The notes under the pieces: model-generated
Databases searched by the model: none
The model's input: only the letters and a program-made list of their open reading frames with translations
Told to the model about the DNA's origin: nothing
Program-made: the position numbers and the translations under genes
NCBI GenBank assembly: GCA_964058805.1
Contig: CAXKVV010000081.1
Location: forward strand, 372,001-436,000
DNA length: 64,000 bases
Origin: Schoenoplectus triqueter
Lineage: Eukaryota; Streptophyta; Magnoliopsida; Poales; Cyperaceae
Direction: 5' to 3'
Part shown: positions 9,019 to 19,832 of the stretch, in pieces
Layout of the letters: each line of letters starts with the position of its first letter
How positions within the stretch are numbered: the first letter of the stretch is position 1

Positions 9019-12000
9019 ATGGCATACTTTGGAAACTTCAACCTCGCTCCCTACACTGTCATGCCTGCACAGAGTCCAGAGGGCAAGCTCTTTATGTTCT
9101 TTGGGACCATCCCGCAAGAACTTACTATCTACGGCCCAGCTCCAGTGGCCGCCTTCACTCCCGCGACCGTCCGGATCTCCATCCCGGACGAAGAGGAGGA
9201 CTCGATCACCCTGACTCCCAAGGGGATCTCAAACAACGTCATGGCCTCTCCTACTACCTCCCCAAAGAGGAGAAGGCGCCCGTCCAAGAGGACAGCCCCA
9301 AAGGCAGCAGCCCAAACTGCCCATAACTCTCAAGCGTCCAGGAAGAGGGCCCTGGATGCATACCAAAACCAGCTGGTGGCTAGGCCAGCTATCCCAGTCT
9401 CCAATAAATTCACGGCACTCCGTATAGTGGCTAAGAACTCAGCCACAGGCCAGCTCCGCCAGGCATGGGAGGTGCCTAAGCCCACACCTCGCCTAACTCA
9501 AAGGCCTCAGCGCCGCCAGGACAAGTCTCAAGCCCCTGCAGAAGCCATCTACAAGGCTCACAGGGCCCTCAAGCAGAGGAAGAGCGTGAGAAACGCTAGG
9601 TCGAGACAATACGTCTCCCGCCCCGATCACTCTCAAGGCATGGCTCAGCCGCAAGCCATTGCCTCCACTCCGAACATAAGGAAGTCTATATCAAAGGCAA
9701 CACCTAGCACCCAGCAGGTGTGGGTCCCGAAGGGTTCCCAGCCAATAAAGCCCCAATCTCAAGCCCAGCCCAGCAAGGCCGGCAGGTCCAACGCTCCATC
9801 CGAGAGCGTATTCAACCGCCTAGGTCAGAAGAGTGTATTCAGCCGATTAGGCTCAAGAATACCACTCAACAGTTTGAAAATAACCGCACCTGACCAAACG
9901 AAGAAGAAGAGAAGAACCGCTCGCTATGAAGAGCACTTCTCGGTCAACACTATCAGTATAAGCTACGATACTGATCCGGACACTGATGCTGAGGTGAATA
10001 TGACTCAAGATGACCAGTCCCCGCCTAATCAAGCTCACGTCACCAACACCAATAAAAATAATGGTAGAAAAGGGAGACCTCCCAAGAGAGTCAACCCCGA
10101 GGGCAACAGCAGGGAAGGGGAAGACCACAACGAAAACCCTGACTTCTTCGATAATGAAGATGACGTTGAAACACGTCCTGAAGTGCCAATCGATGAAATA
10201 GAAATATTAAAAGGCCACATCGAGGCACGGGACGAAGAGCTGATTAGGCAACGGGAGCTAATCGCTACCATGCTGAAGCAGAATGAAGAACTGATTAAGG
10301 CGGTCAAATCATTGCAAGAATCACAAGACGCCAATTTCAAAGCTGGTAGCTCCCGTCAAGAAGGGGTCCACAGTACCAAAAGCAATCATAAGGGAAAACA
10401 ACCTGTCGATTCTAAACCCCATCCACATAGAATAATAGAAGTGGAGGCTGAACCAACGGGAATATCCCGGAAAGAGATTCAAGCCATGATTGCCCAGCAA
10501 ATGCAAATAGCTGGAGGTGGATACGCTATCCCTCCCGTTAAAAACTGTGGACATCCATACCCTGCCATATACGACTTAGAAGAATATCCTAAAGGGTATG
10601 TGATCCCCCGCTTCAGGACCTTCTCCGGGGAAGGCAATAAAGACCTAAACCCCGAGCAACACTTGGCCCACTTTGTAGCCTCGTGCGGCAACACGGGCGG
10701 CAATGATGCACTGTTGTTGAGACAATTCCCTCAAAGCCTAGTGGGAACCGCCTTTCAATGGTACTATTCATTAGAAAACAACAGCATCAGGACCTGGGAC
10801 GAGATGGCGGACTCGTTCAGGGCACGATTTGTCATGGTATCTGACAAAATAAACATAGCCGATCTGGCGAGCACTAAACCCAAGAAAGGGGAGTCAATGA
10901 CAGATTTTATCAATAGATGGCGGAACCTCAGCATCAAATGCGACCGCACATTAACCGAAGATGAGGCCGTCAACCTAATCATGAAAAACATTGACGGGTG
11001 GATGGGCATGCTTCTTGGTGTGACAAAGGTCAACACATTCAAAGACTTGCTCAGATCGGTATCCAATATGGAAAGGATGTCACCACACACCGTGCCGAGC
11101 TTTATGAATAATAGGCCGCAACGAGGAGCCCGAGCCGAGACTAAAGTGGCATTCACCTCGCTAAAAGATAAGATGGTCGCCAACGCAGACACCCAAGGCA
11201 GCAGCAGTGGTACAAATGGCAACAATTACAACAAGGGACCCAGGCCCAACCCAGGAGGGAGTTCACGGAGTTTTGAATCCCTTAAACAAAAGAAATCTAA
11301 ACCGTACTCCTTCAGAAAAGATAAAGTTGCCCAAATCTTCAGAGGGGCACTGAAGAATGGCCTAACCCTGCCGGCCAGTAAACGCCCGGAAGATGCCGAT
11401 AAATCGGACGAACCCAACTTCTGCCCATACCACAGAATAATAGGGCACTCAATTGAAGATTGCTGGGTCTTCAAAGATTGGGTCGAGAAGGCGTATAAAA
11501 ATGGTGAAATTACTTTACCAAAAGGATTCTTGCAAAGCCCATCAGCCCATGAGCAGGCCAACACGATTTCTCATGAGGAAGAGAAAGTCCCGGGCCAGTC
11601 AAGCGAAGACCAAGAAGAACAATGGACTACGCACCTATCGAAGAAATCAATTAAAATGCTTAAAGCCCTTAAGAAAGAACCTGGCATGAAATGGAAGGAC
11701 GACATCACGCCAGTGGTCCCACCAAAACCCAGGGTATACTATAAGGTGGACCAGAGCCAAGATCAGGTTCTTAAGAAGGAAAAGAAGCATAGAAGCAGCA
11801 AGTCCAAAAAGAACAAGATTGAAGAGTACGAGCAGGGCAGTCCCGAGGCGATCACCCTTCAACACTTCATCTCCAAAGAAGACTGGGAGAAGCTAACCCT
11901 AGGTCAAAAGGAAGAAAATATAAATGAAGAAATAAATAAAGAAGAAAGCGAAGAGATCTGGGGTGCTTCGTGTAACATGGTATATTCTTCTCACGACGAA

Positions 12001-15000
12001 GATATGCCAACATTAGAGGAGATGTTCTTCCTAAATGATGAAGGAGAAGCAAGCACCTCTGGGACCAAGAACGAAGAGTGTAAAGCCGTGCTCCGGTCCG
12101 GGACTTACGTACCCGAGAGACAGGCTCCCAAGGATTCCGATAAGGGAAGAGATAAGGCCCTGAATAAAGGCAAAGAGGTCGAGAACCTAAGCAAGAACCC
12201 AGAAAAGACCCGGTCGACAGGCGAAGAATACAATGTGTTGGCACATCTGCGTAAGATCCCAGCGCTATTAAGCATATTTGACGCATTGATGATGTCACAA
12301 GACCTAAGGGAGGTATTAATCCAAGCCTTACAAGATCCCGAGAAGTACAAGTCATACTTCATAGAGCAAAATATGCAAGAAGCCCTATTCACCGCCAAGC
12401 GGGCCGCCTGTATAAATTTCACAGACGACGACCTCCTAATAGGCACCGTCGACCACAATCGCCCACTGTACATCACAGGAAATTGTGGAGGGCAAAAGAT
12501 TGGCCGCATCTTGGTCGACGCAGGGTCTTCGATCAATATCATGCCGCTTAAAACTCTAAAGACCATCACCTTAGATGTGAAGAATCTATCTGATGAAAAG
12601 GTGATTATTCATGGCTTCAATCAAAACTCCCAAAAGGCCCTGGGAGCTATAACTCTGAACCTGCAATGCGGAAGCCTAAGAGCGCCTACTAAATTCTATG
12701 TCATTGACGCTGAAACCTCTTATCGGGCGTTGCTGGGTCGCCCGTGGCTTCATAGTAATCAGGTCATACCCTCTACTCTGCACCAGTGCCTGAAATATAT
12801 TGAGAATGGTAAGCAAAAGAGAATTGACGGAGATGTCAAGCCATTCGGGGTGCATGAGATTAAATTCAATGACGCCCAGTACTTTCTGCCTAAATCCGCC
12901 GTGGCGCCGAGCCGGCCAATAACAAAAGCAGGTCAGAAACCCTTCAATAAAGGCCCTAAATTTGATACCTCATCTGGAGAAGAAGAAGAGGTTAAATTCA
13001 ATATTAAACCCCGAGGTGCTCAAGCCCAAAGACCCGGAAGAAAGTCGGGTGAAGAAGCAACCTTCCGCTTCAAACAGGTGGCTACATATAAGGCCCAAAT
13101 AAAGCCAAGCGAAATCAATTCAAGTGATTCTGAGGAGGAGGTCATTTTCAATTTTAAGCCTGCCAACACCCCTCAAATTCAGATCATAGAGGCAACTTCG
13201 GGAGAAGATTCCGAAGATTCCAGCAACTCGGGCGATACCACCTCGGGAGAAGAATCTGGCCACGATCGTCAACCCTGGGAAGAGGAGTCTGACGAAGAGA
13301 TCATCTATCACATCCTCAAAAAGCCATACAAAGGGCCCGAAACAGATAATGAAAGTGAGGAGTCATTTATGATCAACACGGGACCCGGTAGCGGAAGGGA
13401 TAACCCGGTTAGGCCGAGGCCTATAAATGAAGAACGCTCATGGCGGGAAAATTTCGAAGGGCGCGTCCGGAATGCAATCGACGAAATAAGGCACCAAGTT
13501 GAAAATAATAGAAGAGAGGTGTCTGAACAATGGGAAGTGATGCAGGATATTAAAGTGCAACACAATGAAATCATGATAATGATTGAAAACCTGCAAACCG
13601 CGATCTATAACTCCGAGCTACTCAAGGAGGTGACGAGCGAACCCCGTTCCGGGACCCCTGAAAGACAAACACCCGATAGCGGCAAGCGGGTAATTGTGAT
13701 AGTAGATGAATCAAAAGGGGAAGAAACGAGAGTTAAGCAGTCGACCGTCATGCAAACCCTCAAGGTCAAGAAGAGTAAACCATACTCTTTCCTGAAAAAT
13801 AAAACAGCTCGGATATTTGAGCAGGCCTTAAAGAACGGATTAACACTTCCCGTCTGTAAAAGACCCGCCGACATAGAAAGAGCCGGTGAAGGCGAATTCT
13901 GCCCTTATCATCGCATACTGGGCCATACAATTGAAGAATGCTGGGTATTCAAAGACCTTATAGAAGAAGGGCACAGAAATGGGACGATCCAACTCCCGAA
14001 GAGTTTTCAACAAGACCCAGCTCCGCATAACCTGAATAACAAAGGTAAAGGGGTGGCTTATACGATCTCGCACACTCCCGTACCTAGTACACCTAAGGTT
14101 GCGAGACGAAAGCCGATCAAAGAAATCTACCGCTCCAACTCAGTCATGAACATTGAGATAGAAGAAGAGATGGCAGCGCTAGAGATTACTGTGGTCCCCG
14201 AAAGGCATTTTAAAGACCTCATGCCAAGGGAAGTGAACCACATCCAAACCTTAAAGACCTTTGTTGTGCCGGCAAAGGTGGAACGCATCAAAGGGAAAAC
14301 TATCATCCACAAGGCCATAATTTTCTATCAGAGCGATTCAACCCAGTCTCTGAAGAACCCTGATCACAACACTTGGAAGAAGTGGGTGATAGAACAAGAA
14401 TCGGAGAATGCAACGAGCAATGACGCTGCATCTCATCCCTTTGGAAAGGAGCTATATAAATTGGCAAAAAGGGCGAAATGTTTGAGAGACATATCCAAGG
14501 CCGAGGCCAAGCGCTTTGATGAACTCTGGAATGGCGGCCAGAATAAAGTCCTGGGCCTGGATGGTAAAATAAAATACACCCGGGGATTAGGGTATGACTG
14601 CGATGACGCAGCATGTTTTGAAGGGTCTCTCAACAAGTACCGTATAGAAGAAAGCTGTTGCATGACTTCTGTTGAGATGCCAGATAATGAAACAGAAGAG
14701 GACAATACCCCGGTCCTGAAAAATGCTTTGAAACAGCTGGAAAAGGAACCTAACACGGTCGATGAGTTAGCTGAAATCAATCTGGGGACGGAAGAAGACC
14801 CACGACCAACTTTCATAAGCGCGTCATTGCCAGAAGAGGTGGCTGACAGGTTGAAGACATTCCTTAGAAGCTATATGGACTGCTTCGCTTGGAGTTATAA
14901 AGAGATGCCTGGATTAGATCCCAACGTGGCGGTCCATTACTTAAAAATCGATCCAACCTTCAAGCCGATTAAACAAGCGCCGAGACGAATGAGAATAGAG

Positions 15001-18000
15001 CTCGAAGAAAAGGTCGTGGAGGAGACAAAGAAACTCATCGACGCCGGTTTCATACGGGAAGAAGAGACGCCAGAATGGGTGGCTAGCATTGTCCCGGTTA
15101 AGAAGAAAAATGGGCAAATCCGCATTTGCGTAGATTTTCGGGACCTAAACAAGGCGTGCCCTAAGGATGATTTCCCGCTCCCAGTAACCGAAATCATAAT
15201 CGACCATACATCCTCCTATGAAGTCTTCTCCTTCATGGACGGTTACGCGGGCTATAATCAAATTAAAATGGCGCCAGAAGATGAGAGGCATACGGCATTC
15301 CGCACGCCGATTGGCATATATTGCTACAAAGTCATGCCGTTTGGGCTCAAAAATGCGGGAGCCACCTACCAACGGGCGATGACGAAAATATTCGACGATC
15401 TAATCCACAAGATAGTAGAGTGCTATGTGGATGACCTAGTCATCAAGGCCATGTCATATGAAGAACACCTCCAATACCTCGAGGTCGTTTTCAACCGCCT
15501 GAGAGAACATGCGCTCAAATTAAACCCGTTGAAATGCGCATTCATGGTATCGTCTGGTAAATTTCTGGGGTTTGTAGTACGCCACAGGGGAATCGAAATA
15601 GACCCGGGCAAGATCAAAGCAATAACTGAACTATCCCCGCCAAAGAATTTGAAACAATTGCGATCTTTGCAAGGGCAATTGGCGTACATTAGGCGGTTTA
15701 TAGCCAACCTATCGGGTAAAATCCAACCCTTCACCCGGCTAACTAAGAAGAATATCCCGTTTAAGTGGGATGGCGAGTGCCAGCGAGCCTTTGAAGAAAT
15801 CAAGGCATACCTACTCAACCCTCCAGTATTGGCGGCGCCCATACCCGGGAAGGAACTTATCCTGTATACGACCGCCCTAGATGGATCCTTGGGAGCCCTA
15901 TTGGCCCAAGAAAACCAGGATGGTAATCAAAATGCGCTGTATTACTTAAGTCGCATGATGGTAGGGGCAGAACATGGGTATTCACCGATCGAGAAGCATT
16001 GTTTAGCCCTAATCTTCGCGGTGAAGAAATTGAGGCACTACATGCTAGCCCATAAAATCATTTTAATATCCAAGGTGGACCCTCTCAAGTATCTGATGAC
16101 TCGGCCAATGCTGACGGGTAGGCTGGCCAAGTGGGCTATCATTCTCACTGAGTTCGACATCACTTATACACCGCAAAAGGCGATCAAGGGGCAGGCGCTA
16201 GCAGATTTCCTGGCTGCACACCCGATTCAAGATGACTCCCCATTAAAATGTGACTTTCCCGACGAGGAAACTCTACATGTTGAAGAAGGAGACCCTATAT
16301 GGGAGTTGTACTTTGATGGTGCTTCTTCAATCAAGCCGATCGCGGGCCCGGGAGTCCCAACTGTGCGAGCTGGCGCAGGACTAGTCTTCGTAACCCCGGA
16401 GGGCGGGATAATACGACATTCTCTGGCTTTAACCGAACCATGTACAAATAATGAAGCAGAGTATGAGGCACTCATCGCCGGACTAGAGCTATCACTGGAG
16501 CTGGGAATCAAGGCTGTACGCATCTTTGGGGACTCACAGTTGATTATAAATCAAATAATTGGCGAATACAAGGTCTTAAAGCCGGAACTAATACAATATC
16601 ACCGAAAGGCCATGGAATTAATGAAGAAAATCCCGTACGTGTCCATCGAGAAGGTCACGAGGGCTGTGAACGGTGAAGCAGATGCGTTGGCCAAACTCGC
16701 TAAAGAGCTGGGTGAACCAACAGAGCCGGAAATCCACATCATCGTCCGCAATAGAAGACCATTATCATTGTGTCAGACGACAGACAATGTGAATAATGAA
16801 AATACTGGGCTAGAAAAGATGGAATGCCAAGAGACAATGATAACTGAAGAAGACGATGATTGGAGACAACCGTTCATCGAATATTTCCGGCATGGCACCC
16901 TCCCCAAGGATAAAAGGATAGCTGATCAACTAAGAAAACGGGTACTACGGTATGCATATGTGGGCAATACGCTATACCGTAGGTCTTATGATCAGTTGTG
17001 GCTGAGATGTGTATCAGGGCCTGAAGCCGGGCAGGTTATGAAAGAAGTTCATTCTGGACTATGCGGAGCACATCAGTCTGGGCCAAAAATGAAGTTGAAG
17101 ATCAAGCGAATGGGGTATTATTGGCCCACGATGGTGGCTGATTGCGAAGAGCACGCGAAGAAATGCCGCATGTGCCAGATACATGGCCCTTTTATACATC
17201 AAGCGCCAAACCCATTGCACCCCACGGTAGCATCCTGGCCATTTAATATGTGGGGCACAGACATAGTGGGGCCCATAGACCCTCCGACGTCGAGAGGTCA
17301 CCGGTTTATCCTGGCGGCGACAGATTACTTTACAAAATGGGCTGAAGCCATCCCACTCAAAGAAGTTAAAGCGTCCGATGTGGTTAAGTTCTTCAAGACG
17401 CACATCCTCTACCGATTCGGCACACCACAACGGATAATATCCGATAACGGGACGGCCTTCAAGAGTTCCAAAGTCTATGCCCTGGCGGAGCAATTTAATA
17501 TTGATTGGAGATTCTCGTCCATTTATAATCCGAGAGCCAATGGCCTGGCCGAAGCCTTTAACAAAATCCTGATCAACATTATGAAAAAGACCGTGGACGG
17601 CAACCAACGAGACTGGGATAATCGTCTACAGGAGGCATTATGGGCTTATCGAACCACATACCGAACGCCTACGCAAGCTACCCCGTATTCTCTGGCTTTT
17701 GGGGTTGAAGCCATCCTCCCTCTTGAGGTGGAACTACCGTCATTGCGGGTGGCTATGCAAAACGATATGACCATGGATGAATGCCAACAACTCAGATTGG
17801 ACGAATTGGATACCATGGACGAGAAGAGACTGATAGCCCAGCAGAACCTTGAAATATATCAGGCAAAAATGGCAAGGGCATATGATAAAATGGCGCGAGT
17901 CAGGGCATTTCAACAAGGGGAGCTTGTTCTTGTCCTTAAGAGGCCGATTATTGGCCGGCACATCGGCCCAAAATTCTCTCCGAACTGGGAAGGGCCATAT

Positions 18001-18108
18001 GTAATTGAGAAGGTATACGGAGGCGGCGCATACCAACTCATAGACCATGAAGGTGAAAGGCCCATGCCACCGGTTAATGGGCGATATCTGAAGAAGTACT
18101 ACACCTAG
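9019..18108 (+). CDS. Tat-lineage gag-pol polyprotein (3,029 residues)
   Basis: One uninterrupted frame encodes the capsid and replication enzymes; residues here are numbered from 8971. I chose ATG 9019 because it follows a splice-acceptor-like CAG; an in-frame ATG at 8971 would add 16 mostly Phe residues. Order: basic N-terminal region (1-540); Gag core (about 541-700, ending in FQWYYSL and RARFV motifs); a CPYH...GH...C knuckle (about 790-830); protease with DAGSS (Asp near 1183); acidic SGEEEE repeats; a second knuckle (about 1625); reverse transcriptase (about 1990-2230, YVDD at 2152); a degenerate RNase H; an archaeal-type RNase H with all four acidic positions (FDGA near 2449, NEAEYEAL, GDSQL, EADALA); integrase with an HHCC finger and D-D-E core (GTDIVG, SDNGTAF, GLAEAF). 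The pol order defines Tat. It looks intact. Confidence 0.93.
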   Translation: MAYFGNFNLAPYTVMPAQSPEGKLFMFFGTIPQELTIYGPAPVAAFTPATVRISIPDEEEDSITLTPKGISNNVMASPTTSPKRRRRPSKRTAPKAAAQTAHNSQASRKRALDAYQNQLVARPAIPVSNKFTALRIVAKNSATGQLRQAWEVPKPTPRLTQRPQRRQDKSQAPAEAIYKAHRALKQRKSVRNARSRQYVSRPDHSQGMAQPQAIASTPNIRKSISKATPSTQQVWVPKGSQPIKPQSQAQPSKAGRSNAPSESVFNRLGQKSVFSRLGSRIPLNSLKITAPDQTKKKRRTARYEEHFSVNTISISYDTDPDTDAEVNMTQDDQSPPNQAHVTNTNKNNGRKGRPPKRVNPEGNSREGEDHNENPDFFDNEDDVETRPEVPIDEIEILKGHIEARDEELIRQRELIATMLKQNEELIKAVKSLQESQDANFKAGSSRQEGVHSTKSNHKGKQPVDSKPHPHRIIEVEAEPTGISRKEIQAMIAQQMQIAGGGYAIPPVKNCGHPYPAIYDLEEYPKGYVIPRFRTFSGEGNKDLNPEQHLAHFVASCGNTGGNDALLLRQFPQSLVGTAFQWYYSLENNSIRTWDEMADSFRARFVMVSDKINIADLASTKPKKGESMTDFINRWRNLSIKCDRTLTEDEAVNLIMKNIDGWMGMLLGVTKVNTFKDLLRSVSNMERMSPHTVPSFMNNRPQRGARAETKVAFTSLKDKMVANADTQGSSSGTNGNNYNKGPRPNPGGSSRSFESLKQKKSKPYSFRKDKVAQIFRGALKNGLTLPASKRPEDADKSDEPNFCPYHRIIGHSIEDCWVFKDWVEKAYKNGEITLPKGFLQSPSAHEQANTISHEEEKVPGQSSEDQEEQWTTHLSKKSIKMLKALKKEPGMKWKDDITPVVPPKPRVYYKVDQSQDQVLKKEKKHRSSKSKKNKIEEYEQGSPEAITLQHFISKEDWEKLTLGQKEENINEEINKEESEEIWGASCNMVYSSHDEDMPTLEEMFFLNDEGEASTSGTKNEECKAVLRSGTYVPERQAPKDSDKGRDKALNKGKEVENLSKNPEKTRSTGEEYNVLAHLRKIPALLSIFDALMMSQDLREVLIQALQDPEKYKSYFIEQNMQEALFTAKRAACINFTDDDLLIGTVDHNRPLYITGNCGGQKIGRILVDAGSSINIMPLKTLKTITLDVKNLSDEKVIIHGFNQNSQKALGAITLNLQCGSLRAPTKFYVIDAETSYRALLGRPWLHSNQVIPSTLHQCLKYIENGKQKRIDGDVKPFGVHEIKFNDAQYFLPKSAVAPSRPITKAGQKPFNKGPKFDTSSGEEEEVKFNIKPRGAQAQRPGRKSGEEATFRFKQVATYKAQIKPSEINSSDSEEEVIFNFKPANTPQIQIIEATSGEDSEDSSNSGDTTSGEESGHDRQPWEEESDEEIIYHILKKPYKGPETDNESEESFMINTGPGSGRDNPVRPRPINEERSWRENFEGRVRNAIDEIRHQVENNRREVSEQWEVMQDIKVQHNEIMIMIENLQTAIYNSELLKEVTSEPRSGTPERQTPDSGKRVIVIVDESKGEETRVKQSTVMQTLKVKKSKPYSFLKNKTARIFEQALKNGLTLPVCKRPADIERAGEGEFCPYHRILGHTIEECWVFKDLIEEGHRNGTIQLPKSFQQDPAPHNLNNKGKGVAYTISHTPVPSTPKVARRKPIKEIYRSNSVMNIEIEEEMAALEITVVPERHFKDLMPREVNHIQTLKTFVVPAKVERIKGKTIIHKAIIFYQSDSTQSLKNPDHNTWKKWVIEQESENATSNDAASHPFGKELYKLAKRAKCLRDISKAEAKRFDELWNGGQNKVLGLDGKIKYTRGLGYDCDDAACFEGSLNKYRIEESCCMTSVEMPDNETEEDNTPVLKNALKQLEKEPNTVDELAEINLGTEEDPRPTFISASLPEEVADRLKTFLRSYMDCFAWSYKEMPGLDPNVAVHYLKIDPTFKPIKQAPRRMRIELEEKVVEETKKLIDAGFIREEETPEWVASIVPVKKKNGQIRICVDFRDLNKACPKDDFPLPVTEIIIDHTSSYEVFSFMDGYAGYNQIKMAPEDERHTAFRTPIGIYCYKVMPFGLKNAGATYQRAMTKIFDDLIHKIVECYVDDLVIKAMSYEEHLQYLEVVFNRLREHALKLNPLKCAFMVSSGKFLGFVVRHRGIEIDPGKIKAITELSPPKNLKQLRSLQGQLAYIRRFIANLSGKIQPFTRLTKKNIPFKWDGECQRAFEEIKAYLLNPPVLAAPIPGKELILYTTALDGSLGALLAQENQDGNQNALYYLSRMMVGAEHGYSPIEKHCLALIFAVKKLRHYMLAHKIILISKVDPLKYLMTRPMLTGRLAKWAIILTEFDITYTPQKAIKGQALADFLAAHPIQDDSPLKCDFPDEETLHVEEGDPIWELYFDGASSIKPIAGPGVPTVRAGAGLVFVTPEGGIIRHSLALTEPCTNNEAEYEALIAGLELSLELGIKAVRIFGDSQLIINQIIGEYKVLKPELIQYHRKAMELMKKIPYVSIEKVTRAVNGEADALAKLAKELGEPTEPEIHIIVRNRRPLSLCQTTDNVNNENTGLEKMECQETMITEEDDDWRQPFIEYFRHGTLPKDKRIADQLRKRVLRYAYVGNTLYRRSYDQLWLRCVSGPEAGQVMKEVHSGLCGAHQSGPKMKLKIKRMGYYWPTMVADCEEHAKKCRMCQIHGPFIHQAPNPLHPTVASWPFNMWGTDIVGPIDPPTSRGHRFILAATDYFTKWAEAIPLKEVKASDVVKFFKTHILYRFGTPQRIISDNGTAFKSSKVYALAEQFNIDWRFSSIYNPRANGLAEAFNKILINIMKKTVDGNQRDWDNRLQEALWAYRTTYRTPTQATPYSLAFGVEAILPLEVELPSLRVAMQNDMTMDECQQLRLDELDTMDEKRLIAQQNLEIYQAKMARAYDKMARVRAFQQGELVLVLKRPIIGRHIGPKFSPNWEGPYVIEKVYGGGAYQLIDHEGERPMPPVNGRYLKKYYT

Positions 18109-18784
18109 CCCGGAGCGGGGCCAACCGAGTAGTATCTATTGTAAATAAATAAGGAGGGAATAAGTGTTCGTTTACACACACGTGCACGAAACACAAACCC
18201 ATGTCTAACCTCCACTTTTGCATAAAATCCCAAAAACCCTACTTATGCATCTGTAAATAGAATGCATCCAAAAATCCAAAACCACACAAATACATTTAGC
18301 CCTATAACAAAATAAAAAATAGAATAAGGGAATACAACGCCAAAACCACGCGAGAATGTAAGGCGAGAGCTTTGGTGTTTGGGCCCACAATACAAATACC
18401 ACTGGGTTTGTCCATTTGATACAGAATAAACACAAAAATGGGCAGGGTTTGCAGTTTGTCCCTCAAACTATCTGTTGCCCAATGACGAAAGTTGCTCATA
18501 TTGGTCGCCCACGGCGCAAGCCAAGGGATAGGTCGAGCAAATTGGTGGCTAGTAAATAGCCGCTTCCGAGGGCATATGAATAAATAACTCTCATATTATT
18601 AGTAACATGTATCACTAATAACCAAAAATCTGCTTTCTTCTAATAAAAATGAAAGGATATATATGTAAAACAATAAAAACCTACTTTCCTACTCATAAAA
18701 AAAAATGATGATAATAAAAATAATAAAATCTTTTCAATAAGGGGTTGCCACCTTTGTCCCCGACACCACGAGTGTTATACAAAG
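18109..18784. other. Non-coding spacer after gag-pol
   Basis: No gene is visible on either strand; small frames here lack codon character. The sequence includes A-rich runs near 18690-18720 and is probably transcribed with the element. It precedes the tandem repeat. Confidence 0.7.
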
Positions 18785-19250
18785 CCAGGTTGGGTGCATT
18801 CATCCGTAAAAGCACCACACGCCCGAAGAAATGGTGTGTCATAATCCCACGACATATCATGGAGGGGTCAGACCAAGGGCTTACGCTTGTACCCGACATT
18901 TCATGTTAAACAAAGCGGCTCGCTTAAAGAAGTGACTCAGGTCATGGAGAGCGGACCTACCCGATGAAAGCCTGTCTCGCAGGGATGCGTGATGGATGTT
19001 TGAGGGTAGCTAAAATATAAAAAACCAGGTTGGGTACATTCATCCGCAAAAGTACCACACGCCCAAGGAGGTGATCTGTTTCTAATCCCAAAGTAGATCA
19101 TGGAGGGGTCAGATTAAGGGTTTATGCTTTTGCCCGACATTCAGTGTCAAATAAAGTAATTCGCTTAAAGAAGTGACTCAGGTCATGGAGAGCGGACCTA
19201 CCCGATGAAAGCCTGTCTCGCAGGGATGCGTGATGGATGTTTGAGGGTAG
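18785..19250 (+). repeat. 240-bp tandem repeat, two copies, in the retrotransposon 3' region
   Basis: Two units start with CCAGGTTGGG at 18785 and 19025 and end with GTTTGAGGGTAG near 19009 and 19250. The second half of the unit (GTGACTCAGGTCATGG onward) is nearly identical; the first half is diverged, especially around the hairpin-forming segment flanking TAATCCCA. Tandem repeats between pol and the 3' LTR are common in Tat elements. Confidence 0.85.
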
Positions 19251-19832
19251 TACCCCCACAAAACAAATTGAGTGGAGATGAGTGAATGTAAGTTTCCACT
19301 TCTGCACGCAACGGTGCACAAATGAGGGGAGAGTGGGTGAGCTTCCACAAATAAATGTCAATTAAATATATAAGGAGCGTCCACAAAATGGTGTTATCAA
19401 TTGCATCCATAATCCAATTGATACTGGTAAGTTTATCCATCAGTGATAAAGGGATAAACGGGTTTATTCTGTACCCGGCCTAGAGGTCAATACAGACAGG
19501 TTCGGTATCCGTAAAATACCACGGCTACTTGAGTTTGTATTGCTATAAATAAAGAGAAATGATGTATAGAATCAATGTAATAGGATGTTGTAAGATTTTC
19601 CTTTTATTTTAGACGCTGCAAAACAGTTGTAATAGGGCGCTTTTGCAAATAAGATTGGAGGTGCACAGCATGAAATCAATAGAATATTTCCTCGCGCTGC
19701 AGAGGAAGCGACGAAAGGATAATAATAGAAGCAAGCGTCATCCACAACAAGAGATCAAAATGATAAATGTCAAAACATCCTAGATCAAGTATAACAAAAG
19801 AAAAGAAGAAAAGAAGAAATGAAAAGTGCAGT
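19251..19832. other. Spacer between tandem repeat and antisense gene 3' end
   Basis: No coding sequence is recognised. It would contain the 3' untranslated region of the antisense gene (reading leftwards from 19833). Confidence 0.6.

Noticed and set aside
9853..18048. Minus-strand frames opposite gag-pol (for example 12105-12569, 17059-17607)
   Set aside because: They are shadows of the strong plus-strand polyprotein, without motifs or splice continuity, unlike the antisense gene downstream.
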